NCBI GenBank assembly: GCA_026936105.1 | Contig: JAIXKI010000002.1 | Span: 201,556-265,555 of the forward strand | DNA: 64,000 nucleotides | Reading direction: 5' to 3' | DNA from: Chitinophagales bacterium | Lineage (GTDB): Bacteria > Bacteroidota > Bacteroidia > Chitinophagales > Chitinophagaceae | In this document: piece after piece, positions 17,472-24,936 of the stretch | Layout: the number at the start of each line of letters is the position of its first letter | Numbering within the stretch: the stretch's first letter is position 1 | Notes under the pieces: generated by a model | What the model was told of the DNA's origin: nothing | Database searches by the model: none | Seen by the model: the letters and a program-made list of their open reading frames with translations, nothing else | Translations under genes and position numbers: made by a program

Positions 17472-18920
17472 TTATTTTACTGTTTTTCTTTCCAACGCTT
17501 CGCCTGAACTTATTTTATCATCAAGAACAATCAGTACTGACAAACACAGAAAGAAAATACTCCCGATCTTATCAGTTTCAATAAGATCACTCAGAAAATT
17601 TAAAACGACCAGCATGGTAATAATTGCGCCTGCAGTAGCGGCAGCAGTCTTATAGAATCTGCCGCCGGCTTTGCTGAATATCTTTTGTGCATAATAAAAC
17701 ATAGCCCCCATCAATAAAAGAAAAAAGATCAGCCCGGGAATTCCCTGTTCAATGGCGACAAGTAAAAAATAATTATGTACGGTGGAGTGTTCCTGATTAT
17801 CACTCACCCAGGTCTTAAATGCAGGAATTGCATAGGGTTTGTAGTTGTCATAAAAAGTATTGGGGCCATATCCGGTAAGTGGGTTGCTTCCGGTCATTCT
17901 TACTCCGGCGATCCAGCGATAAAAACGTTCTTCCGTTGAAACATCTTTTAACCGGTAGGTGGCGATCAGGTGCTGTTGAAAATCTTTATGAAAGACCGTA
18001 GTCTTAAAATCAGGTGCATAACGGAGATAACGGTCATGATGTTTCAGCCAGAAAATACTTCCTGCAGCGAAGATGATAAAAGCAATAAAAGACAAAAACA
18101 ATAATTTCCGATTGATCAGCCAATAAGAAACTAGCCCTGCAAGCAAAGCCAGCCATGCGCCTCTTGAATAAGAAAAGAACAAAGCAATCAGTAAAACAAG
18201 TACAGATAAGAAAATAAAAAAATTCAGTTTTTTGGAATCACTCAATTTAAAAAATGCAAAAAATAATGGAATGACGCAAACCAGCATCGCAGAATAATTC
18301 ACATGGTTTCTGAAAAAGGGATGGACCGCATCATTCACATCAGCAAAACGAAAGTGGAGGCCTGCATGCCGGATCAAAATGATCACTGTTGCAGCAAGCA
18401 TAGAAACGGCCAGGATCACGAAAGATGTTTTGATCGCTCTTTTATCTCTGAAAAGGATCGAAGGTGCCAGCACAAAAGCTCCCAGGTACCAGCATTTTGC
18501 CAACAGGAATTTAACCGAAACAAGATGACCGGTAGAAAAAAGAACGGTAACTGCAGTCCAGATAACGGATAAAAACAAAAAGAACAATAAAGTATGAGTC
18601 TTATAATTCCCTGTCAACACTTTCGGATTATAAATAAAATATAACAGGAATACTCCCGCAGTGATCAGCATCATGAATTCATCAGGAATATCGGTGCCCA
18701 ATTCAGGAGTGACCTGGTACTCTGCAGAAAAAGGAATTGCTGCCAGCAAAAAAAAGAAAAGCAGGTTGCCATGCTGCCATCCGAAATAGCCACCGATGAT
18801 CCCAAAAGGGATAAGGATCCAGAAATAATCTCCGGTAAAAACAGAAACAAATAAAAAGACAAGGAACAACCCTGCAAGCAACAGAAATACAGACCGGTCT
18901 TTATTGACAGAAGAGAACAC
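17472..18920 (-). CDS. O-antigen ligase / Wzy-like polymerase family protein
   Basis: 482-residue protein with about twelve hydrophobic helices and one large periplasmic loop (about residues 300-390) with the Wzy_C/WaaL-type signature GYGPNTFYDNY and later HNYFLLVAIEQGIPGLIFFL. Members either polymerise or ligate polysaccharide repeat units at the periplasmic face. It is last of a likely four-gene operon (regulator, flippase, chain-length protein, this gene), which fits polymerase or ligase activity on the product exported by the flippase. Confidence 0.9.
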   Translation of the reverse strand: MFSSVNKDRSVFLLLAGLFLVFLFVSVFTGDYFWILIPFGIIGGYFGWQHGNLLFFFLLAAIPFSAEYQVTPELGTDIPDEFMMLITAGVFLLYFIYNPKVLTGNYKTHTLLFFLFLSVIWTAVTVLFSTGHLVSVKFLLAKCWYLGAFVLAPSILFRDKRAIKTSFVILAVSMLAATVIILIRHAGLHFRFADVNDAVHPFFRNHVNYSAMLVCVIPLFFAFFKLSDSKKLNFFIFLSVLVLLIALFFSYSRGAWLALLAGLVSYWLINRKLLFLSFIAFIIFAAGSIFWLKHHDRYLRYAPDFKTTVFHKDFQQHLIATYRLKDVSTEERFYRWIAGVRMTGSNPLTGYGPNTFYDNYKPYAIPAFKTWVSDNQEHSTVHNYFLLVAIEQGIPGLIFFLLLMGAMFYYAQKIFSKAGGRFYKTAAATAGAIITMLVVLNFLSDLIETDKIGSIFFLCLSVLIVLDDKISSGEALERKTVK

Positions 18921-18921
18921 T

Positions 18922-19743
18922 TTATTGAATTTTTCTTCTTTCCAGTATCAAAGCAATGCCAAGGCCAAACAGAAAACTGAGGACCATAGTGGCAACCAGT
19001 ACTTCCAGCCGTTTCGGCCTGTCAGGCTGTATTGATTCTCTTGCATTTTCCACTATCAGCAGTGCAGGAGGCTTGCTGTCAACCATCAATTGATATTCGC
19101 CAACCAGTTGGCGGTATTTCTGTAATTGATCTTTCAATATCAGCATTTCAGAAACATCGGTGTTATTAGCTGAAGAAGACTGCAATGCCACAATCGAGTC
19201 GCTTATCTTTTTCATTCCTGCTCTTAGATCATTTAATGAAGCGATGTTACTCTCGCTTTGCAGGTCCCGGTGAATGGATTGCAATTTTTCCATAAGCGCA
19301 TTGGCCAGTTTTGGTGCAATATCTTTATCCACATCCCAAACTTTCACTTTTAACTCGCCATAACCGCTCTTCTGTATTTCAGTATTCTTCTTTAACAGTT
19401 TTGCTGCTTTAAGCCTTGCTTTTTCTTTTTTCCCGCTGATCTTATAATGATCAGCCAGGCCAAACTGATCGGCGGCAGAAAGATAAATCGTATCCAGTTG
19501 ACCGGTGCCAACGATCACATCCAGGTCGTCCGGAGTGCCGAGATTGGAATACAATGCTTCAATATTCTGGCTGAAGATCCTTGACTTATCTACAGCAACA
19601 CTGCTTGCAGGCACAGCCGTGGCCACCGATAGAAATTGTGGCGGTTTAATGAAGACAACTGCACCCGCTATCAGTAAAGAAAGCGCCACTACTGCAAAGA
19701 TCTGTTTCCACCATTTTGATATCAGGGAAAAAATATCAGGCAT
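18922..19743 (-). CDS. Wzz-type polysaccharide chain-length determinant protein
   Basis: 273-residue protein with the two-helix Wzz layout: an N-terminal transmembrane helix (about residues 12-32), a periplasmic domain with a coiled coil (about 150-215), and a C-terminal helix LEVLVATMVLSFLFGLGIAL followed by a basic tail. No tyrosine-kinase domain is attached, so this is the short Wzz form that regulates modal chain length of the polymer made by Wzy. It starts 6 bp after the flippase and is followed within 2 bp by the O-antigen ligase-like gene. Confidence 0.85.
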   Translation of the reverse strand: MPDIFSLISKWWKQIFAVVALSLLIAGAVVFIKPPQFLSVATAVPASSVAVDKSRIFSQNIEALYSNLGTPDDLDVIVGTGQLDTIYLSAADQFGLADHYKISGKKEKARLKAAKLLKKNTEIQKSGYGELKVKVWDVDKDIAPKLANALMEKLQSIHRDLQSESNIASLNDLRAGMKKISDSIVALQSSSANNTDVSEMLILKDQLQKYRQLVGEYQLMVDSKPPALLIVENARESIQPDRPKRLEVLVATMVLSFLFGLGIALILERRKIQ

Positions 19744-19749
19744 AAAAAA

Positions 19750-21198
19750 TCATTTCAATTCTGAATTACGAAAAGACCCCAGCCACAGCAGCCATTCTTT
19801 TGCTCCTGTTGCAAACAAAGCTACTAAAGAGATGGCTGCCACGCCCAATAACTGCAACAAAGGTTCAACAGACATCTTACTGCACCAATAAAGGAATCCG
19901 GATAACAGAGCTGCAGTAAAAATATAGGCAAAGATGGAGCGGAAATGAATGGAAGCCATTGATTTTTTCCATGCATAGAACATGGATAATACTCCGCAGA
20001 AGAACTGGCTGATCAATGCCGCATAACAACAACCCAGCGCACCCAATGAAGGGATCAGCATCAGGTTAAGAACAACATTGATCACCACTGCATTCAGGGT
20101 GATATAGCAAAAGGGAACAATATTGCCTGTTGCCGTCAGCACGGTGCCATAAACATGGACCAAAGAATATCCGATCAATGCCGGAAGGCACCAACGCATC
20201 ACCTCAATAGCTTCAATAGAATCATAATGATAAAGTGTTTTCTGGATCCACGGAGCAATGAAGAATGCCGTTACGCCAACCGCAATTGAAAACAAGATCA
20301 GGAAATGCCTTGCGCCTAAAACCACATTGCTGTAATTCTCTTTATCACTCCAATGCCTTGCCACATAGGGTAATAAAAACATAGCAACCAATGCTCCTAT
20401 CATATTTGCCGCATCCAGCAGCCGGTAAGCCGAAGCATAGATTCCTGCCTCATGATCGCCGTTGACATGAATGCGTTCCAGTAAAAAACCATCCAAACGA
20501 TAATGGATGCTCATCAGTAATATAATGATCCCGAACGGTAGCGCCTGATAAAATATTTGTTTCTGGATGAATACCCTTTTATAAAAAATGAATTGAATTC
20601 CTTTGTTGATCAGAATAAACCAGGATACAAGTGAAGCAAACAAAGTGCAAAAGACCTGTATTTGTAAAAAACGGCCTATAGTGATGTCACCAAATACAGA
20701 AGGAAAATAAAGCAGGCTTCCGCATAACAGGGTCATCAGGGTTTTATCCAGTACTGAGAGCCATGCATCGGTCCGGAACCATTGATGAGCAGTTATTATT
20801 CCCCGGAAAAAGAGAAATAAGGATTGTAACACCTGAATGAATACCACGCTGAAAAGAATGTCCCATCTGCTGATGCCGACCAGCCAGCCGGCGGAAAAGA
20901 CAACAACGATATAGGATAAGGTGAAAATGAACTTTATATAGAGATAATTTCCCGCCCGGTCAATAAAATCTTTCTCTTTTGCTGCCAACTGACGGTTGTA
21001 AAAATTTGTATAACCCCAGTCCAGCAAAAAACTTAAAACAACAGAAAAATTAAAAAGAGAGAAATAAGCCCCATACTCAGCCACACCAACCGTATTCTGG
21101 ACTGCCCGGTCAATGCCGAAGATCCAGACCGGTTTGATCACGGCATTAAGGACGATCAGTAATCCCAGTGATGAGAAAAAGCGGGAGGATCCTTTCAT
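19750..21198 (-). CDS. polysaccharide flippase (Wzx/MATE-like)
   Basis: 482-residue polytopic protein with 12-14 predicted helices of the MOP exporter superfamily. Charged residues in the first helix loops (TNFYNRQLAAKEKDF) and the SIHYRLDGFLLERI segment in helix 7 are typical of Wzx-type flippases, which move undecaprenyl-linked oligosaccharides across the inner membrane. It lies between the Lrp regulator (10 bp upstream) and Wzz, and is likely co-transcribed with both. Confidence 0.9.
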   Translation of the reverse strand: MKGSSRFFSSLGLLIVLNAVIKPVWIFGIDRAVQNTVGVAEYGAYFSLFNFSVVLSFLLDWGYTNFYNRQLAAKEKDFIDRAGNYLYIKFIFTLSYIVVVFSAGWLVGISRWDILFSVVFIQVLQSLFLFFRGIITAHQWFRTDAWLSVLDKTLMTLLCGSLLYFPSVFGDITIGRFLQIQVFCTLFASLVSWFILINKGIQFIFYKRVFIQKQIFYQALPFGIIILLMSIHYRLDGFLLERIHVNGDHEAGIYASAYRLLDAANMIGALVAMFLLPYVARHWSDKENYSNVVLGARHFLILFSIAVGVTAFFIAPWIQKTLYHYDSIEAIEVMRWCLPALIGYSLVHVYGTVLTATGNIVPFCYITLNAVVINVVLNLMLIPSLGALGCCYAALISQFFCGVLSMFYAWKKSMASIHFRSIFAYIFTAALLSGFLYWCSKMSVEPLLQLLGVAAISLVALFATGAKEWLLWLGSFRNSELK

Positions 21199-21208
21199 TT
21201 CCGGCCCT

Positions 21209-21673
21209 TTAGATCACTTTTACGTTCCGGTTAAAACTTTCTTCCAGTGAAATAAGTGTCTCGGTTCTTTCGATGCCTTTTATTTTCTGAAGCTGATCGT
21301 GAAGCACTGAGCGCAATTGCAGGATATCACTGCATACCACTTCGGCAAACATGCTGTAATTTCCGGTAGTATAACTAAGCCTGACAATCTCAGGAACCTT
21401 TTGCAATTCTTTGGCCACCGTATCATACATAGAACTTTTTTCCAGGTAAATGCCAATGAACGCTACAACATCATAACCCAGCTTTTTCAGATCTACATTG
21501 AGTTTTATACCTTTAACGACACCTGCTTCCTGTAGTTTTTTGATACGTACATGAATGGTGCCGCCGGAAACAAACAGTTTTTTTCCAAGATCAGCGTAAG
21601 AAATCTGTGCATCTTCCATCATGTGTTGAATGATCTGAAGATCCAATTTGTCAAGATTCAATTTAGTCGCCAT
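21209..21673 (-). CDS. Lrp/AsnC family transcriptional regulator
   Basis: 154-residue regulator with an N-terminal winged helix-turn-helix (DLQIIQHMMEDAQISYADLGKKLFVSGGTIHVRIKKLQEAGVV, about residues 11-53) and a C-terminal RAM/ligand-binding domain (about 70-140). Such proteins assemble as octamers, bind amino acids and activate or repress nearby genes. It precedes the polysaccharide operon by 10 bp, which would place its own level under the same promoter. AT-rich upstream DNA with repeated AAATATTTG suits autoregulation. Confidence 0.95.
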   Translation of the reverse strand: MATKLNLDKLDLQIIQHMMEDAQISYADLGKKLFVSGGTIHVRIKKLQEAGVVKGIKLNVDLKKLGYDVVAFIGIYLEKSSMYDTVAKELQKVPEIVRLSYTTGNYSMFAEVVCSDILQLRSVLHDQLQKIKGIERTETLISLEESFNRNVKVI

Positions 21674-21711
21674 TTTATCATCTGATTTTTGAAGAATTTT
21701 ATTAAGTACTT

Positions 21712-21760
21712 AAATATTTGAATAATTTCTATAATTACAAAATTTTTATTGAAATATTTG
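21712..21760. promoter_or_regulatory. candidate Lrp operator region (paired AAATATTTG)
   Basis: AAATATTTG occurs at 21712-21720 and 21752-21760, 40 bp apart (about four helical turns), in very AT-rich DNA between the regulator gene and the structured RNA gene. Lrp/AsnC proteins typically bind phased AT-rich sites upstream of their own gene. Confidence 0.25.
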
Positions 21761-21789
21761 GAAGAAAATGAGCCATTCATTTAAATTTG
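21757..21789 (+). promoter_or_regulatory. putative promoter of the tRNA-like RNA
   Basis: The TAAATTTG at 21782-21789 matches TAnnTTTG and a TTTG at 21757-21760 is a -33 candidate (spacer 21 bp, longer than the usual 17-19). Transcription would start near 21796, leaving a leader of about 45 nt to be removed if the RNA is processed like a tRNA. Confidence 0.35.
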
Positions 21790-21840
21790 TTCTACAAATC
21801 TGATCAAACATCAGAAAAGTTCTTTAAGATAATTCAAAAT

Positions 21841-22016
21841 TGTGGGGTGATGAAACCTTTCGGCAGACATGCCCTCTTGTCTCGGGGGTGGGGATCACAG
21901 GATAAACAAAAAGTAGAGCCGGCTTTTCGACTTTGTCGGGAGGCCGACCGGGGTTGACCACCGGACTTTGCTTTTCAGCTAACTGCCCCGTGGAGGTTCG
22001 AATCCTCCCCCTACAG
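21841..22016 (+). ncRNA. structured RNA with tRNA-like ends and a ~100-nt insert in the variable-arm position
   Basis: The two ends fold like a tRNA. The acceptor strands TGTGGGG (21841-21847) and CCCTACA (22009-22015) form 7 pairs with one G-U. TG is followed by a 3-bp D stem ATG/CAT with a Leu-tRNA-like loop (CGGCAGA). A 5-bp anticodon stem CCCTC/GGGGG encloses loop TTGTCTC (anticodon position GTC), and the T arm is GGAGG-TTCGAAT-CCTCC (21992-22008). CCA is not encoded. Between 21889 and 21991, where a variable arm belongs, lie 103 nt with their own pairing: TGGGG with CCCCG, AAAGT/CCGG with CCGG/ACTTT, and a GTCGG-GAGG-CCGAC hairpin. I do not recognise the class. Position 37 is a pyrimidine, unusual for a decoding tRNA. 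Confidence 0.6.
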
Positions 22017-22039
22017 CGAACTGAGTTTTTTCATTGCAG

Positions 22040-22069
22040 AGCCTTCGTGAACAGTGCGAAGGCTTTTTT
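22040..22069 (+). terminator. intrinsic terminator of the tRNA-like RNA
   Basis: The stem AGCCTTCG/CGAAGGCT (8 bp, 9-nt loop TGAACAGTG) ends in a run of six T, 24 nt after the RNA's 3' end. Nothing else on the plus strand upstream needs it, which supports the RNA being transcribed. Confidence 0.85.
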
Positions 22070-22186
22070 CTTTTCAATACATACCTGCGACAAACACTAC
22101 GATCTTCTTCCTATCCCTTCATAAATGCTTTCTTTACAAACTCATGTTCTCTGATCGCTAAGAAATCAGATTTTCCTCCCTGAACA

Positions 22187-22215
22187 CTTGTCAAAAATCC
22201 GATAAGGTATCTTTG
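22187..22215 (+). promoter_or_regulatory. promoter of trmB, probably giving a leaderless mRNA
   Basis: CTTG (22187-22190), a 17-bp spacer and TATCTTTG (22208-22215) fit the Bacteroidota -33/-7 consensus. Start sites normally fall 6-7 nt after the -7 box, which is at or next to the ATG at 22222. This also argues against the in-frame TTG at 22213, which lies inside the -7 box. Confidence 0.5.
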
Positions 22216-22221
22216 CGCTGC

Positions 22222-22935
22222 ATGGGTCAAAAAAAATTACAAAGATTTGCGGAACTGAAAACTTTCCCCAATGTGTTGCAATTTCCCGAAAACATGAAGG
22301 GTAAGTGGAATGAATTTTTCAAAAATAAAAACCCGATCATTTTAGAATTGGCATGCGGTAAGGGCGAATATGCCTTAGGTCTTGGAACCTTGTTCCCGCA
22401 AAAGAATTTTATTGGAGTTGATTTGAAAGGAAATCGCATCTGGGTTGGCGCCAAAAAAGCCCTGCAAAACAATCTGGGTAATATAGCTTTTTTAAGAACC
22501 GAAATTGACAAGATCGCAGAATACTTCTCTAAAGATGAAGTGTCAGAGATCTGGATCACTTTTCCTGACCCTCAATTAAGGACTTCAAAAGCAAAAAAAA
22601 GGCTGACCCACCCTAAATTCCTGCGTTTGTATCAGCAATTTATTATTCCCGGGGGAATTATCCATCTGAAAACCGACAGTCCTGATCTTTACCGGTTCAC
22701 CAGGCTGGTGATCGGAACTTATCATTGTATTTTATATCAAGACCAGGAAGATGTTTATCAAATGGAGAATATTCCTGAAGAATTGCAAATAAAGACCCAT
22801 TATGAATCATTGAATATCTCACAGAGCAACAGGGTGCATTATCTCAGTTTTTCTTTGCCGGACCGTCTGCCGGGAAAAGAAAAAGATGAAGAATTAAAAA
22901 GAAGACTCTCAGGCGAGAGCACAACTGATGTTTAA
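22222..22935 (+). CDS. trmB: tRNA (guanine-N7-)-methyltransferase TrmB
   Basis: 237-residue SAM-dependent enzyme that methylates G46 of tRNA. The Rossmann motif I is LELACGKGEYALGL and the family motifs ISEIWITFPDPQ and KKRLTHPKFLRLY are present. The ATG at 22222 (MGQKKLQRFAELK) is chosen over an in-frame TTG three codons upstream because that codon sits in the promoter box. It directly follows the tRNA-like RNA gene, an interesting but possibly accidental pairing. The next gene overlaps its 3' end by 8 bp. Confidence 0.96.
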   Translation: MGQKKLQRFAELKTFPNVLQFPENMKGKWNEFFKNKNPIILELACGKGEYALGLGTLFPQKNFIGVDLKGNRIWVGAKKALQNNLGNIAFLRTEIDKIAEYFSKDEVSEIWITFPDPQLRTSKAKKRLTHPKFLRLYQQFIIPGGIIHLKTDSPDLYRFTRLVIGTYHCILYQDQEDVYQMENIPEELQIKTHYESLNISQSNRVHYLSFSLPDRLPGKEKDEELKRRLSGESTTDV

Positions 22936-23143
22936 AAAACAGATTATGAAAAAAGAAGAGCTGATCAAAGGAGTGCACTACTATTTTAATGAAGAAGGTT
23001 TAATGGTCTTTACCAGGCAATATCATTTGAAAAAAGGTTATTGTTGCGGTATGGGCTGCCTGCATTGTCCTTACGGATACGAGGCAGTGTCTGAGCCCAA
23101 AAAGTCGGCACTACTCAATCAAAGAGAGAAGAATAAAAAATAA
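22928..23143 (+). CDS. small cysteine-rich protein, DUF5522-like
   Basis: 71-residue protein with the compact motif YCCGMGCLHCPYGY (four cysteines and a histidine), which looks like a metal-binding knuckle. I recognise this as the small Bacteroidota family usually labelled DUF5522. The ATG at 22928 overlaps the end of trmB; MKKEEL at 22946 is an alternative start. It is probably in one operon with trmB and the alkyltransferase-like gene. Function unknown. Confidence 0.85.
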   Translation: MFKKQIMKKEELIKGVHYYFNEEGLMVFTRQYHLKKGYCCGMGCLHCPYGYEAVSEPKKSALLNQREKNKK

Positions 23144-23151
23144 TTTTAAAT

Positions 23152-23544
23152 ATGCCTGTACGCAAAAGATCGAATGCCCAATTGAAAGCTGTAGTTCCAT
23201 CAGGGAAAAGTGATGAAAGCTTTTTTGAACTGGTATATGATGTTACCCGGCAAATCCCGAGAGGCAGAGTGACTTCTTACGGAGCCATTGCTGCATGCCT
23301 GGGAACCAAAATGTCTGCAAGAATGGTGGGCTGGGCGCTGAATGGCTGTAGCAGAATACGGCCCAAAGTTCCGGCACATCGTGTTGTGAACCGTACCGGT
23401 TTACTCACCGGTAAACACCATTTCACTCCCCCGGGGCAAATGAAAAAACTGCTCAACAAAGAGGGTATCAAAGTAAAGGATGACCAGGTCGTGAATTTTG
23501 AAAAACTATTCTGGGATCCCACAAAAGAACTGGGATTAGAATAA
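23152..23544 (+). CDS. alkyltransferase-like (MGMT-fold) DNA-binding protein
   Basis: 130-residue protein with the MGMT C-terminal fold: the wHTH PRGRVTSYGAIAACLG, the arginine-finger region MSARMVGWALNGC and the active-site segment. The usual PCHR is PAHR here, so the alkyl-acceptor cysteine is replaced by alanine. Such proteins (ATLs) cannot remove O6-alkyl groups but bind O6-alkylguanine and flag it for nucleotide excision repair. It lies 8 bp after the DUF5522-like gene. The N-terminal extension is short and basic. Confidence 0.92.
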   Translation: MPVRKRSNAQLKAVVPSGKSDESFFELVYDVTRQIPRGRVTSYGAIAACLGTKMSARMVGWALNGCSRIRPKVPAHRVVNRTGLLTGKHHFTPPGQMKKLLNKEGIKVKDDQVVNFEKLFWDPTKELGLE

Positions 23545-23566
23545 AATCATACCTGCTCACGCATCG

Positions 23567-24382
23567 TCAAGCGGACGTTCCCTGTTTCGCTTTTTTCTTA
23601 AAAAAATAAAGAAAGGCTGCTGCTCCTCCTACTACAAGAAGTAACGAAACAATGATCATTTGTAATTGCCCTGTAAGACGGCTTTTTGATTTAGCGCTTT
23701 TCTCCATTGTGAGCCACACAATATCTTTGGAAAGTTCTGCAAGATCCATAGAATCCAACCCGCTGTAATAACCTCTTATTACCCTGTTTTTATCAATTAG
23801 AACGAATTTATCTGAATGAGCATAGTTGGTATCCACTCCATCGCCATCTATCATACCAAGTTTCATTTCATTGAGCGCCAGATCATAAATCTCTTTTTTA
23901 TCACCTGTCAACAACCACCATTTTTCCGGGTTGATTTGAAAACGGTCAGCCCAATATTTCAACCGGGGTACAGAGTCTCTTCCGGGATCTATACTAAACG
24001 AGAGAAAATGAACATAAGGGTTTGTGGTATCGCCCGTCTTTTGTGCATTGGTGATGGATTCCTGCAACCGTTTCATATTCTTAGCCATCGGTACGCAGAT
24101 AGTAGGACAATGGGTAAAGAAAAAATCCGCTACAACAATTTTACCCTTCAAACTATCCCAACTTACTTTATTACCCAGCTGATTGGTTAGTGAAAAATTG
24201 TGAATGCGGTGCCAAATGGTGTCAGTATATTGTTTCCCGTTCCGGGTAGTCACCGCCACTGAATCCACATAATAATGAGGAGGCATTACAGTAGCCTCAT
24301 CACTAAATCTTTTCATGATAAAATACCCGACGAGCGGCAGCAGCAAGGCAATCATTACGGCGTATAATGCTTTTGTATTCAC
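23567..24382 (-). CDS. SCO1/SenC family copper chaperone
   Basis: 271-residue thioredoxin-fold protein anchored by an N-terminal helix, with a second C-terminal transmembrane helix and basic tail. The copper-binding CxxxC is HCPTIC (C92, C96) and the partner histidine is in NYAHSDKFVLID. Sco proteins deliver copper to the CuA site of CoxII, encoded upstream in the same cluster. The start is GTG at 24382. A strong hairpin lies 18 bp upstream, so expression relative to the oxidase genes is probably reduced or separately controlled. The C-terminal helix is an addition common in Bacteroidota. Confidence 0.93.
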   Translation of the reverse strand: MNTKALYAVMIALLLPLVGYFIMKRFSDEATVMPPHYYVDSVAVTTRNGKQYTDTIWHRIHNFSLTNQLGNKVSWDSLKGKIVVADFFFTHCPTICVPMAKNMKRLQESITNAQKTGDTTNPYVHFLSFSIDPGRDSVPRLKYWADRFQINPEKWWLLTGDKKEIYDLALNEMKLGMIDGDGVDTNYAHSDKFVLIDKNRVIRGYYSGLDSMDLAELSKDIVWLTMEKSAKSKSRLTGQLQMIIVSLLLVVGGAAAFLYFFKKKAKQGTSA

Positions 24383-24397
24383 TTTTGGTACTCATTT

Positions 24398-24436
24398 AAA
24401 AACTACCGTCCCGCCATAAGCGGGACGGTAGTTTTG
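24398..24436. terminator. 14-bp perfect hairpin between coxIV and sco, likely a (bidirectional) terminator or attenuator
   Basis: AACTACCGTCCCGC (24401-24414) and its exact complement (24420-24433) flank a 5-nt loop. On the minus strand the stem is followed by a T run (TTTTTAAA), as in an intrinsic terminator for the oxidase operon; on the plus strand it ends in TTTT. Only 18 nt separate it from the sco start, so no promoter fits between and sco must depend on read-through. Confidence 0.75.
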
Positions 24437-24480
24437 GTTGTCAATAAAATTTTTCAAATCTCAGTAAATCAGCCATCAAT

Positions 24481-24918
24481 TCACTTCAAAGGCACCGTTT
24501 TTCCTTTAGGCGCCTGTTTTTGCGGCAGATTCATAGTTTTCGTATTGAAACTCTTGTCATACCTGTTCCGCATTTGTTTGTATGCGGTGCCATCTATTAA
24601 AAAAGCTACAATGACCCAGATGATCAGTAACAAAGGTATCAAAATAGACAAAATCATCTTGCTCATCTCATCACCCAGGTGCATGAATATGGCCACAATA
24701 AAATAAGCCTTGGCAAGAGATAGGATGATAATCACTCCTTTTATCATCATCCTTTTTGTATTATCCGGCAGATCAAGCTTATGTAATAAAAGTCCTAATG
24801 CCAGCTCAACGATTGTAATGATCAGCAATATCCAAAAAGTTTTCCAGATACGCTTTACCAGGTTATCGGCCGGGGCATGATGAAGGGTTGCTTCTACTGT
24901 TACATTTTGATTACTCAT
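24481..24918 (-). CDS. cytochrome c oxidase subunit IV-like protein
   Basis: 145-residue protein with three transmembrane helices of the CoxIV/CtaF (prokaryotic cytochrome C oxidase subunit IV) type: WILLIITIVELALGLLL, GVIIILSLAKAYFIVAIFMHLG and ILSILIPLLLIIWVIVAFLID. It is the small accessory subunit that stabilises CoxI/CoxIII. It ends the structural gene set, 18 bp after the larger CoxIII gene. Confidence 0.88.
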   Translation of the reverse strand: MSNQNVTVEATLHHAPADNLVKRIWKTFWILLIITIVELALGLLLHKLDLPDNTKRMMIKGVIIILSLAKAYFIVAIFMHLGDEMSKMILSILIPLLLIIWVIVAFLIDGTAYKQMRNRYDKSFNTKTMNLPQKQAPKGKTVPLK

Positions 24919-24936
24919 ATTTATTAAAGGCTTTTA

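Noticed and set aside
21841-22016. Structured RNA as tmRNA, RNase P RNA, 6S RNA or a group I intron-interrupted tRNA
   Set aside because: tmRNA and RNase P signature sequences are absent and the RNA is too short. 6S RNA would be a long rod without a T arm. A ~100-nt insert outside the anticodon loop is far too small and misplaced for a group I intron.
24398-24436. Perfect inverted repeat as an insertion-sequence end
   Set aside because: There is no transposase or second copy nearby, and the T runs on both sides fit a terminator better.
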